Origin: Rhynchopus euleeides
Lineage: Eukaryota; Euglenozoa; Diplonemea; Diplonemida; Diplonemidae
Direction: 5' to 3'
Length of the DNA stretch: 64,000 nt
Assembly: GCA_963210315.1 (NCBI GenBank)
Contig: OY723292.1
Location: 1,116,001 to 1,180,000, forward strand
Shown: positions 43,901-55,354 of the stretch, one piece after another
Numbering within the stretch: the stretch's first letter is position 1
How the letters are laid out: every line of letters starts with the position of its first letter
Translations under genes and position numbers: made by a program
Notes under the pieces: generated by a model
Database searches by the model: none
What the model was told of the DNA's origin: nothing
Seen by the model: only the letters and a program-made list of their open reading frames with translations

Positions 43901-44682
43901 AGCAGCAGCAGCAGCAGGGCGCCTTCGGCGCACCCAACCCGGCGGCCGCAGCGGCTCCGGCAGGAAACCCCTTCGGGGGCGGGTTCGCCCAGCCGCAGCA
44001 GCCCCAGCAGCAGCAGCCGCAGCAGCAGGGTGGCTGGGGCCAGCAGTCCACCGGCGCCTTCGGGCAGGGCGGTGGGTCGTTCGGCGGCGGCGGCGGCGGC
44101 CCCTTCGGGGGTGCTGCTGCCCCCTTCGGGGCTGGGGCCGGCGCGGCAGCACCGGTATGTGGGGGTGGGATGTGGTAGAGGGGGGGTGCCCCGGTGGGTT
44201 CTGTTGTGCGATTAGTGTGCCGTGTGTTGTCAGCCGTGTCGCACCATGACACTCCACACCACACACAGCAGGCGGCGCAGGGTGCGCAGGGGTTCGGGCA
44301 GTACGGTGGGCAGCCTCAGTCGTTTGGCGCGGTATGTAGAGTGGCAAGGGCACCCGTTGCTGTTTAATGCAAGTCGTGGTGTGTAGCAAGGTGCGCAACA
44401 CACCACACACACACACGATGTGCATCACACCCACCTCTCTGCTTCTTGGTGTGATCTGCACAGCACAGATCAGAACACAATACAACACAACACACACGCA
44501 GGGTAAGGGTTCTTCTCGACATGCCACTCGCCCCCCTGCATCCCCCCCCCCTGTTCACCGTTCTCTATCCACCCACCCACACACAGGCCGCGCCTGCACC
44601 GGCCGGGGGCGATCCCTTTGCCACAGGCTTCTCGTCGAAGATGGGGTTCACCTCCAACAGCTTCAGTGCGATGAGAAAGTAG
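34907..44682 (+). CDS. giant FG-repeat nucleoporin with zinc fingers, nine exons
   Basis: Exons 34907-37049, 37354-37520, 37862-37963, 38360-38599, 38796-41427, 41554-41762, 41815-44154, 44272-44331 and 44587-44682 join in frame to 2,662 aa. Every intron starts GTATG and ends AG. Order: an acidic motif EFIEFYGDEGEEKWD, repeated as GFKTYYGDDWEEVWD; zinc modules near residues 148 and 493 (MWCCTKCGTPKP ... CGSKTC) and near 838, 1061 and 1242 (WRCEKC or WLCLKC ... CxxC, RanBP2-like); FG/NPFG/GFG-rich disordered regions; a coiled coil at about 1458-1700; a SAM-like helical module at about 1775-1845 (LLAAHDICDLETLKRCKQKD); then a long AFG/GFGxFG-rich tail. FG repeats line the nuclear pore and bind transport receptors; RanBP2-type fingers often bind Ran. 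The acceptor CCTTTCACAG (34878) lies 29 nt before the ATG. Exon-8 acceptor is a CAGCAG doublet. Orthology to any named nucleoporin is not established. Confidence 0.8.
37115..37316 (+). repeat. dispersed repeat in nucleoporin intron 1
   Basis: This ~200-bp sequence (GTTCGGCGGAGCCAACTGGG ... CACGATCCAGCGGGGG) recurs in the same orientation at 47362-47546, and a fragment of its 5' end is at 47559-47583. The intron copy would insert an open but foreign peptide if retained. SINE-like by behaviour, but no pol III boxes or tail were recognised. Confidence 0.7.
41448..41480 (+). repeat. (GGGGT)n microsatellite in nucleoporin intron 5
   Basis: Seven consecutive TGGGG/GGGGT units are followed by a (GT)n run at about 41519-41537. 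G-quadruplex potential on the transcribed RNA. Confidence 0.9.
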
Positions 44683-47600
44683 GAACGTTACCTCGGAGGG
44701 ACAGTGCTGTGTGTGGGATGCATGACGTCTAGTTTATGCTTCCTGCTCTGAGTGGCAGCAGTGCTCAAGAGATGAAGAGATGGGGGGGGGGTAAAATGTA
44801 GAAGTGTGTGCGCATGGTTGGAGAGGGGCGGGGTGGAGTGGGGTGGGTGGGGGTGAAATGCCAGATGATGCACGCAATACGGAAAATGGTGAGAGGCAGC
44901 GTCAAGAGTGGATCTCAGGCTTCCGAGCGAACGGGAGATCCGCCTCTGCGATTTGATTTTTCTGCCCCCCCCCCCCCCCTCCCCAGCCCCTCAAAAAAAT
45001 ACCCCCCCGTCGTCGTGAGACCGTTGGCCGCTGAAACCCAGCGCCCGACCCCATCCCCGATCTTGCTGTTTTTTTTGTTGCTGTTCTTTCAGTGATTTTC
45101 CTCTCCGCTGAAAATCTCAAAAATGCCGGCGAAAAAAATTTTCCCACCCGGAAAAATTTTTCTCGGGCGCGCTTCGCGCGCCCGAGACTACGCGGAGATG
45201 GCCAGTCCATACGCCCAAGGACTTGCGAGACAGGCACACGCGACAGGGGGGGTCTGGGGGGCGGAGCCCCACAGCCGCCGGAGGCCACGGTAGTGAACAT
45301 CCGTCCCGTCGAGGCTACAGATTTTGGGCGTTTTCGCATTCCTGGGGTTGCTGTACGGCTTGTGGGCCTGGGTTCCACAAGGGGGGTCTGGGGGGCGGAG
45401 CCCCGCAGCCGCCGGAGGCCACGGTAGTGAACATCTGTTCTTTGCAGCCACCCTCTGCAGGTCTTGTCCTGCCAATCTGTGACTGCTTGGTGGGGCTCAC
45501 AGAGCAGGCCCTCCCATTTTTTTCCTGGGCCTGCTTTTTTTTTCCTCCAGGACCTCTCCCCAGACCCCCTGAAAAATTCCCACCAAAAACCCCCGTGGCG
45601 AAAAAACTTTTTTCGCCGGACGATTTTTCCAGAGATTTTTTTTTTTTTGCGAAATTTTATTTTTTCGCCACGGGGGAAAATCACTGTGTTCTTTTGATCG
45701 GGTGAGATATTTCCCCCCAGGTTTGGCGCACCAACCAACCAAACGCCTGGCCATATCTTTTTCGTGATGGGGTGTGCAAGGCGGAGGGCAATGCAGTGGG
45801 GGGTTTACAGGCCCCAACCTCTCTCGCCTTTATTTGAACGGCTTTGAGCCGTTCCGGTTTTGAAGCAGGGCCTTTGTCATGCCATGTTCTGTATACCATT
45901 GCTTATTGTCTTTTCGGAGGGTGGAAGCCGTTGTGTGTTTCTGTAGATTTCAGCGGGATCACTTCTCACTCACAGGAGCAACGACGGTGGAAGGTGTGTG
46001 TGGTGTGTGTGTCATGTGTACATCGGAAATTTAATCATCAAGAGCATCGTATGGAGGTAGGAATGTCCGGTGCAGCCGCCTTCCCCCCCCCCCCCCCTCA
46101 CTGCAAACCGGCTCATGCGTGTGGGGGCTGGAGGAACGTAGCACACGCATCCGTGAGACATCGGACGGGATCTGGCCCTGGGGCACATCACATGCTGCAG
46201 ACAAAAAAACTGTGACACTGTGTGTATGAGAAAAGCTTGCAGCCCGAATGATTGTTTTGATAACAGAATACGAGAGGAATGCCGTTGTAAAGAGAAACGG
46301 GTGAGCCCGGGCAGTGGTGGGTGGTGATGAGTGGTGTTGCGCCGTGCAGGCAAAAAAAAACATCCTGCCGACCACAGCCTCTCTCTCGGCAGTTATCTGG
46401 CACCCCCTCCTCAGGAGAAGGCTGCCATTCCACCCCTGCCCCCACATTTTCACACTTTCACACTTTACAGAACTCCCGGAAACGTTGCGCACGTCGTGCC
46501 AGGGGTGCTGGTTATCGATGCACCACGCCAATAAAATTGAAGATCGGAGGGGAGGCCCCATTCACTCCGTGCCAAAGTGTGTCAGTGTGCCCCCGAATCT
46601 AGGGGGGTCACTTCTCTGCACTTCTGAGCTCTTCTGAAGGGGCCCTCCCGCCGCCCCCGCCCATCGGCAACATCTAACCGCCGAAGGTCTTGGAATTGAA
46701 GGGAATGGGGGGGGGGAGGGGGCGTGCCGCATTTTTTTCCCGGTTCTGCACAGCCGGTCGTAGAGTGGGCACAGCGCTGCTGCAGACGCCCTCAGGCTTT
46801 CAGCCTCTCGGCAGTCATCTGGCATATCCCTTTTTTTTTAGAATTCCATTAGTATTTTCCTTTCGGCAAAAGGGGAGAAGGAGAGAGGGGGAGGGGAGAT
46901 GTTTTTTTTTGCCGTTTTTCTTTTGCTGTTTTTCGGGTTTGGCGCACAGACGACGCCTTCTCTTTTTTTTTGATTTGATTTTCCCTCACCCCCCCCCCCC
47001 CACCCCCCACCCCCTTTTGTTGGACTGCAGGGAGGGTGCCCCGTGGTGTGCCTGCGTTGCGGTGCGAGATGACGTTGTGTTGTGGGTTTGCATGCTACCC
47101 TACCCTTGCGAGCCTGCAATATCCACGCGACCATAAACAAAAAGGCCACCGTGTTACGGCGTGTACACCGGTAACGTTCCCAATGGAGCCCCTGAGATTC
47201 AGCAGCGGGCAGCCGGCAACCCTTGCATCCACGCCGGCGTTTCAGCCCCACACCATAGCAATAGCAAAAGGAATGGAAAGGGTCGGACGAGAAAGGGTGT
47301 GTGCGAACCAAGGCCGCTCATGGCCCGGGGGGGGGGGTTTTGCCGTTTTTGTAAGTTGTTAGTTCGGCGTAGCCAACTGGGGAAACTTTCTGTGCCTTTA
47401 GCTGGATCGTGCGTCCCCACTCACACCACTTCATCAGACCGGGGAGTGGTGTACACAAAGAGTGGGGTCTGCGTTCCAACAAAACAACTTTCGGCAGTAA
47501 TTGGTTTGTTGTCTCGTTTTGCTGTCACTTTACGATCCAGCGGGGGCACAGATAGTTTTTCGGCGTAGCCAACTCAGGAAACTTTTTCACCGTGCGGATC

Positions 47601-48947
47601 CTTGCGTCCTCCCGCATCCCCCCCTGCGTCATCTCGGAGGCATAACCGTCACAAGTGTTTGTTGGTGAGGGTGGGTGGTGGTGGTTGTGGTGGTTGCGTG
47701 TAGGCTACCCGATCCCGCCATTTCTTTGAGCGATTTTTTTTGAGCGATATCGATTTGTTTGAGACCGACCAGGTCACACACACTCTCCCCCCGACGCGGC
47801 AGACGTGCCCCCAGATGGCAATCAATCCACAGGAGATCACGGCCTGGCCATCGTGTGCCTCCATGCGGTGGCCGTTAGGGTGGTCAATGAAAATTAGGTT
47901 TCCAGTTTGTCGGCCGTGGGGTGTGGCAGCAGGAGTGGGCTGGGTGTGCGCGGTTTTTTTTTGCGTTGCGGGAATAGAGATTAGAGAACCGTCAGAACAT
48001 GACAGGGGTTCGCAACGAAGATGGTTTTATTGTTTGCCGCCCCACCCCACCCCACCCCCCCAACAAATCCAGCGCGATTGTTAATGCGCAATGAAGGGGT
48101 CAAGTGTGGGGCGGATGGAGGCGTGTGCTGTGTGCAGTGAAGCATAAAAGAAACGCAGAAACCGCCTGCCCGCGCTCAGGAGGATTTCTCTGGGGATCAA
48201 ACAGAGGAGTTCGCCTGAAAATGCGGATCCAGAAGCAGGCGACAGGCGGTATGATTTTGAACCGAGAATCAAGGCAGTGTGAGCGTGTATAACCGCAAAG
48301 GCATCACATCAACAACCACTGCCGCTTCAATCAGCTCAGCTAGAGTTGCAGTCAAACACATGTGAGTTACAACGTGCCTAGTTGCGGCTTGTCTTTTCTT
48401 TGCACTTTATTTTGGTCCCCACCCCCACCCCACCCCCTTTTTTTTGCCTCATCCGGGATACAGGACACACAATGTTTCCTGCAATTCTATCATCGTGAAT
48501 ACATCAGCAATACAGAGGGCCGCCAGATCCAATTGGGTCTCAACAGCAGGCCAAGCCGCGAATCAGCTTGGGGCTGAACCGCTGGGGCCAGGAGGGGGCA
48601 GGGGGGGCGGATGGTGCGCGAACAGAGCATGGAGAGAGAGAGAGCTGCCAGAGGGGGAAAAAAAGGGTTAACGCTGCCGAAACAGAACGGATGGGGTGCT
48701 ACTGCACCCACCAATGCCCCTCCTCCCCATGAATTCTCCCCTGTTTGCCTTTGCCCCCCCTCTCCTCACCCCTACACCCCCATCCTTGCGTGAAGAGCTG
48801 TCATCCCTTGTCTCCCGAGTGTGCCTTCTCCTCTGCTTAGCCACACTTCGCCACCTCCCACCCACCCGCCTTTGCCCAAAGACGCTTTTTTTCAGCAGCA
48901 ATCAGCAAGCCACCACGTCAGGCTGAGCCACCGAACTATACACAGTA
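44683..48947. other. 4.3-kb intergenic, repeat-rich
   Basis: No gene is supported. Contents: a GC palindrome CTCGGGCGCGCTTCGCGCGC at 45162-45186; two minus-strand copies of the GC-hairpin repeat at 45246-45299 and 45381-45433, spaced ~135 bp; a second copy of the nucleoporin-intron repeat at 47362-47546 with a fragment at 47559-47583; and many poly-C/poly-T tracts. Frames of 100-176 codons here have no consistent codon bias, no recognised domain and overlap each other. Confidence 0.5.
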
Positions 48948-49292
48948 ATGCGACACAGCCAGCCGGACCCTGTTAAGGCTGTGCAGAAGCCTGCACCGAA
49001 GAAAAGGGGCAGGTGTAAGGGCGGCACTAAGAAGTTCAAGATGGCACTGATGGCATATGTGATGCTGACGGAGTTGAGGCTAAACAAGATGTTGAAGAAA
49101 ACCGCGAGGCTCTTGGCTGAGGTGGAATCGACGTTGGACAAGCTGGAGAGCGGAGTCATGCAGGCGATTCGAAACACGGCTCGGATGATGGACAAGATGG
49201 ATGCATATCTCAGGCAACCACAGGAGGGCCGTCGAGCCGTCTCAAGGAATGAGAGGAGCCCTCTTCTCAGCACTCCGCGCCGAACTTTTTAA
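48948..49292 (+). CDS. small basic helical protein
   Basis: Predicted 114 aa, unrecognised. The N-terminus is strongly basic (KPAPKKRGRCKGGTKKFK, a plausible nuclear-localisation signal). Residues about 32-90 are amphipathic helix with heptad-like spacing (LNKMLKKTARLLAEVESTLD, KLESGVMQAIRNTARMMDKM), and the tail is Arg/Ser-rich. The ATG is 3 nt after CTATACACAG (AG at 48944-48945), the same acceptor arrangement as the DUF4116 gene, which is the main reason to believe it. No neighbour suggests its role. Confidence 0.5.
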   Translation: MRHSQPDPVKAVQKPAPKKRGRCKGGTKKFKMALMAYVMLTELRLNKMLKKTARLLAEVESTLDKLESGVMQAIRNTARMMDKMDAYLRQPQEGRRAVSRNERSPLLSTPRRTF

Positions 49293-50872
49293 AACCCTGT
49301 GCCTGGAATTTTGTCCAAAAAATATCACGTTTTCGCACAAGGCAAAAAATGGTCAAAAAACCCGAAAATCGGGTTTGTAGGGTGTAGGTCCCCTGTCTGA
49401 AAATGCAAAATATGGCCCCGCAGGTGCCCCCAGAGTGATTTAAAATTGGAAAATCGACATTTTCCACCTACGGGAAATCCCCCAAAATAGGGGGTCCCCA
49501 GCCACGATCCCCAAAAAAATGTCCCGCGCGCCTCTAAGGCACTCTGGATTTTTATTATGTCATCCAGATGTCACATCTGGGTCCAGGAACACCGGTTTTT
49601 GGCCTCAGGAAGTCGAAAAATATGTGTGGAAATTTTTATTCCTGACCAGGATCACCTAAAAGGCCGATTTCCCCTGTTTACACATGGGGGATTTCATGCA
49701 ACGCCCGCTCGTGTGCTGAGTGTGCTAGCCGCGACGTGGACGCGGTGGCCCTCTTCCTCCCAGAAGCCACCGATCTTCCTCATCCAACTTCACCTCCGGA
49801 TGTACGCGGCACGTGCTTGGGTTGTCCTGTCGCAGTGCAGCAGAAGTTCCTGTGCACTGCTGCCCAAGCCATTTCGGCTGCAAGGAATATGCCACGCAGA
49901 GTAACCTGGTATCGCGTGACCAGCTCGTGAGGCTTGGTGCCCCGAATCGAATCGATAGGCTGCGAGGTGCATTGCCTCGGTCAGTTGATGTCCTTGCGTG
50001 TGCATTTTTGTGCACAACAGTCCCTTGGGTATCTGCAGCGCAGGTGCCTGCACTGGACCAGGACTCCTGATTTACCTCTGGCACTTGTTGATTGGGACGG
50101 ATGCGGCGACATGCCACGGTGCCCATGGATAGCCATGCCGGCACGAAAGTACGTTTACGACGGTTGATTACCATTGCTGCACTCTGTCAGAACCCGAAGG
50201 GTCTCAGCACACCTGAACGCCCACCAGGCCCCCCAGCAGGGGGTGAAACCAAAGGGTCCCCCCTGGGGTTTTTTGACCCAAAATTTTCGAATTCGACATG
50301 TCCCCGGGATTTCCACTATGTCGCAGATTTCGACCATTGGGTCAAGAAAACCTAAAAATCTAGGGGGGAGGTGCTGAAGGATTGCACTGAAAATTTTATC
50401 TAACTCGGTCAAAATTCCAGGCACAGGGTTTAATCAAAAAAAAAACTGAGCTGCACATCGCGGCGGGAGTTGCAATATTTGTTTTGTGAGAAGAGCACCG
50501 TGCTCACGGGATAAATAGTTGCAGTGCGGTGAAATGTTTTGTTCACTCCACAACCCAACGTGACAGGCGATCACAAGGTCGCACAGGCAAAAATGAGCGT
50601 GGTAGTGATGGGTGGGTGTTGGACAAACCCGCTTTATGGTGATGCCACTGATGCTGTCGTGCCGCCAGTGGGCAGTGCGACAATGTATCCTGAACACAAG
50701 CAAGCAATTGACACCCTGGCGCTGTTTTGCACCCTCTCCTCACCCACCCACCTTCAGGGAGTGTACACTAAGGGGTAGGGGGGAGTGTGGGCCGAAGGAG
50801 TGGGTCGAGTGTCGGAGGGATCTGGACGTGGGTGGGTGGGCGGGTGGGGCAGGTTGGTGAGGTTTGTGCATT
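49293..50872. other. intergenic; dispersed repeat at about 50488-50592
   Basis: 49300-49700 is less GC-rich with no frame of note. The frames at 49725-50174 overlap on both strands and are not believed. 50488-50592 (GCACCGTGCTCACGG ... AATGTTTTGTTC ... CCAACGTG) is a diverged copy of 60638-60750, with a short inverted copy at 38194-38232 inside nucleoporin intron 3. Confidence 0.45.
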
Positions 50873-52830
50873 ATGGCATCGAAGCGGCCGCTGAACCCGA
50901 AGGAGCAGGCCCGTCGGTTTGAGGAGATCTTCAAGAACCCTATCAACAAGGAGTGCTTCGACTGCACCGAAAAGGTATGATCTATTTCTCTTGTCTCTCT
51001 CGGTTCGCAAGAGCGAAGCTTTGCAAAGCGGCCTTGCTTAAGCGCGTCACGGCAATCGCAGCATCCACTGCGCATCCAGGGGGTGGCACGGCAGCTACAC
51101 GCGGATGCTCCCCCAGGCAACAGCCATCTGCACGACAAGTTCCCATACACTCTCGCTGTGTTGGGACACCTCAATCCTGCCCTGCCCCATTCCATCCCAC
51201 CCATCTTATACTCCGACACATTCGTACAGGGACCGCGATGGGCATCGACCAACCTTGGGATATTCCTGTGCCTCAACTGCGCTGGCCAGCACAGGCAGCT
51301 GGGCGTGCACATCTCGAAGGTGAAGTCGGTCAACATGGACAAATGGGAGCCTGAGATGGTATGTCTGGGGTGGTGGTGGTGGTGTTCGTAATCGTAGGGA
51401 CTGGATGATTTAGGATTCGCGTCTCGTGCCACATTCACCGGGCCTCAACAGCCTTGAGGCACACATGCGAGATCAACAAGATAGATGGTTGCACACAGTT
51501 GCTGCACAGGGTGGTGGCCAGAATGCGAAATGGGTGTGGTTTTTTTGACGTGCCCCCTCCTCCCCCACCGTTGACCCGTCCTGCAACAGATGGCGTTCAT
51601 CGAGCATGTCGGGAACGACAAGGCGCTGTCGATGTACCGCCCCAACGTGCCGCCTGGGTGGATGAAGCCGGCAGCGAACTGCGACTCCCGTGCGCGCGAG
51701 CGTGCCATCCGCGACACCTACGAGATGAAGAAGTTCTCTGCATCCGACCTCGACGCACGCCTGCGCGACATCGAAGGCAAGGTGGCGCGGGGGGAGCGCC
51801 CAGGCGCCCCTGTCCAAGAAGCCCCGGCACCTGCAGCGGTCCCCGCGGCGGCGCCGGCGCCGACGCCGACGCCCGCACCCCAGCCGACCCCGGTCCCCGT
51901 TGCCGTCGCACAGCCGGCACCTGTGCAGCAGCAGCCTGCACCTGTTGTGCACCAGCCCCCGCCGCAAGCAGCGAGGCCAGTCGACCCGTTTGGGAACATG
52001 GTGGGCGCACCCCCTGCACGGCAGCAGCAGCCCCAGCAGCTCCAGCAGCAGCCGCAGCAGCAGCCGCAGGCGCAGCCCCGGCAGCAGCCGGTATGATGCC
52101 TCCCGGGGGCTGGGCTGAGGTGGGTGGGGTTGCCCCTCGTGGGCCATACGTGTTTCCCCACATCGGCCGGACGAGGACCCGAGAGGGTGTGCTGTTCGAC
52201 AGGGCACGGACGGGCCGCTGTTCCCACCCCACACACCACCCCCTCCCCCAACAGGACATCGGGAACCTCATCGACCTCAACAGCATCCCTGCCGGCGCGA
52301 AAAACGACGGCGGCTTCAGCGCCCTCACCAGCTCCTCTGCCCCTGCGGCGCAGGTCAACACCGCAAAGAGCTCTGTGCTCGACGCATTCATGGCCTCCGA
52401 CCCACACGCCCCCCCCCGGACGGGCGGCGTCCCCCCGATCGGCGGACACCCGCAGCAGGGCGGTGCGCCCTTCATGTGGAATGGGGGAAATGGGGCACCG
52501 CAGCAGCAGCAGCAGCAGCAGCCTGGCAACGGCTTTGGTGGAATCCCTCCTATTGGCGGTGCCCAGGGCATGCATATGCAGATGGGCGGGCCGGGGATGG
52601 GCATGGGCATGGGCATGCAGCAGCAGCCGGGGATGATGCAGCAGGGCAGGCCGATGCAGGGCGGATTGCCTCCAGGCGTGCCCCCCATCGGTGGTGGCGG
52701 CGGCATGCAGATGCAAGGCGGTGCCCCTCCGGGCGCCAACGGTGGCGGGTTCGGCGGGGCGGGTTTTCCCGGGGTGCCCCCTATTGGGCAGCCGAACAAC
52801 CAGGCGCGGGGTGGGTACGCTGGGTGGTGA
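50873..52830 (+). CDS. ArfGAP-domain protein, four exons
   Basis: Exons 50873-50974, 51230-51358, 51590-52090 and 52255-52830 join in frame to 435 aa; all three introns are GTATG...AG. Residues 1-120 form an ArfGAP domain. The zinc finger is C28-x2-C31-x16-C48-x2-C51 (CFDC ... CLNC), with the catalytic arginine R56 in [15 protein letters not shown] and the continuing DKWEPEMM..HVGN..A segment. ArfGAPs stimulate GTP hydrolysis by Arf on Golgi or endosomal membranes. The rest is disordered: a Pro/Gln/Ala-rich stretch, a [10 protein letters not shown] motif (clathrin-box-like, inference), then PPIGG repeats with Met/Gly-rich sequence. The plan (N-terminal ArfGAP, long Q/P/G tail) is like SMAP/AGD5-type proteins. 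The leader has no strong pyrimidine tract, so the trans-splice site is uncertain. Confidence 0.85.
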
Positions 52831-55354
52831 ACAGAGGGAGCAGCAGGAGGCGGAGATGAGAGAGAGAGAGAGAAGGAGAAGGGGCGTGCTGTTGGCTTTG
52901 ACCAGCGCTTAGCTTCATGGGGGCAGCATGCCACGTGAGAGAGAGAGGGGCGATATAAAGAAGCATTGCGAAGCCAAGCTGGGGAGTTGCGGGGGGTGGG
53001 GGGGTGGGGAGGGGAGGCGGCATATGCGGGAGGGAGGGGGGTGTTGGGGGGTGGGGGGAGTTGTGGGGTTCTCTTTGAAAGGAGCACCGCCAGAAGAACT
53101 CCAAAACAAGCAAGCCCTTCTGCCACTGATTCGAGAGTCCCACAGGGGGGAAAATGCCCCACAACTGCCGCCCCACCCCCCACTCGTCGTCCCCGGCTTT
53201 TGGCGCAACAACCAACTGCCCTATATTTTTTTTAAAGCTTGTGGGTCTTTTCTATCTCCCATGCCCATGCTTCCGGACACCCCCCCACACCCCCCATTTT
53301 CCATCGAGAATGATTGACGGACACAGCTCGGGGCCCGAATCGCCCTGCTGAGGCATGTGTCCTTTATCGGGTGTGGATATGGGCATCCCGGGTCGGATGT
53401 TTTTTGTGTGTGGGTGTTCTCGCGATCGACGAATACCCGCTGGTTCTTCTCTCCCCTTTCTGATTTGCAGACACAAAATTTTCAAAAACAAATCGGTGAT
53501 AATGGGGGGACATCCGCTCTGTGCCGACGCTGCGTGTGTGTTGTCAAAAAACTGTGCCACTTTACAACCAGTTTTGTGAAGCGGGTCATTTTTCTGCTTC
53601 ACTTTTCTGCACGTCTGAAGGCCCCCTATACACGCTGTTGTAGTCGGGAGGGGGGAGATATGTGGTTTTGACGACGTTTTTTTTTGGGAGACTGTCAAAA
53701 CGGATGGTTCGTCAAATGATGGATACCAACTTATACTTCAGTGCTCGGCTCGCCCGGCGATAAGGTCGGCCAACTCGTCAGCCGGCGAGTCAAACCTGGC
53801 TTGTCAGTCCACCTCTCTCGGTCCACCTCCCCCCGGCTACACCCTCTTGTGCTACACTGGCCCAATCCCCCCCGTCCCCTTCGGGCACAACCTGCATATC
53901 GAGTGAAGGGAGAGAGGGGCCATCTCTGGTTTTCCTTTTACTTACCTTCTGCTTCTGTTTCACTACCCCCCCCCCCTCCCCCCACCGCACCGCACCGCAC
54001 CGCAACCCTGCAAAGAGAAATTTTCACCTTTTCCCCCCCACTCTCTCACACATTTCCTTGCATATTTTTTTTGAGAGTTGTGCTCGCAAAACCAAACGCT
54101 CTGGGGGCAGCTCCGACCCCCAAGCCTCCCCCACACCGCCTTGTGTGAGCGGAAAGCGTGCATTCCCTCGCCCACCCACCCACCACCCCTCCCCTGCCGT
54201 GTGTGGCAGATGACCACACACTTCGATACGGAGCGACGTGCCCTACGTCTGGTGTGGTGTGGGCGGGGAGGGAGTGCCGTATGGACGGAGGGCCCCTTGA
54301 GCAAATCCCCCCCCGACCCAATGTCTCCCCCCCGCAAGCAAGCATGCAAGGCTGCAGGCAAAGTCTCTGGTGGAGGATAGGGTGCGCTGCCCCCCCCCCC
54401 ACCACCACCTCTCCCCGTGCCCCACCTCTCGCACAACTCCCGCACAGCACACCCACTGCTCATCAGATTTGTTTGACACGGAGAAATTGGGCAGAAGAGC
54501 GCAGGGGCGTGCTTCCTTCTTCACGGGTGTCTCATGATGAGATGCGTCCACAGGCGCTCTACTTCGCCTTGGTGGTCCCGTACCGTACCACTGGTTTTGC
54601 TCTGGAGCAGGCGCACTTCGTGCCATAACCCCACCCGTCTGCTGTACCATGGGAGATATGCCTGTAGGCCGTGTGGCAAAGTGGGAAATCACACGGCCCT
54701 GTGGAGGGGGGGCGCACGGCAAGCAAGAAAGGATGGCTTGAGTCTTGGGCGGCACTTTGAATAATTCGGCATTTGCGGCAGCTGCCTCGCCGACCTGTTC
54801 CTCCTCCCCATTTGCCGTCGTTAAGTTAACTCCCGGGGGCAGCAGCAGTCGGCCATGTCGGAACCCCTGCTCAACACGCGAGAGTGTTTTCCTCCTTCGT
54901 GAGCTCCTTCCACTCGGGACAGCTGGCGCGGACCCGACACCCGCCTTGCCAGGCGAGACTCTCCAGTGCCCGGCATTCGGGCAGACGGGGGATGGCAATC
55001 TACTTCCAATCGACCTTCCACAACTTCGCCATTGTGTACGAACAACATTTTCTGTTTGTACTAACGGTGCCTGCTACTGTGTGCAGGATACCGAACGGTG
55101 CCACGAGCCTTTATAGTGCGAAAAGCGAGCTGTTCTTGCAGCAGCCTTCTTTCGGAAATTGCTCATAACCACCCCACCACCACCACCACCCCACCACAGC
55201 AGCAGGCGTGGGTGGCCCCCCACCAGTACACACAGCCCCTCCACCTGTTCATCCTCCTGATGCCCCCACAGCCCGCAGCCTTGCTGTAGCCGCTGCGCTG
55301 TGAGCCAGCCGCCTGCTTTGACACCACCCCCTCCCAACCCCCCACCGCCTTCCA
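52831..55354. other. intergenic, low complexity
   Basis: No gene is supported. 53406-53470 repeats 17512-17575. Frames on both strands at 53960-55000 mirror each other and contain poly-C/G. The leader just before 55355 is C-rich (CACCCCCTCCCAACCCCCCA), but no clear AG acceptor lies within 20 nt of the ATG. Confidence 0.4.
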
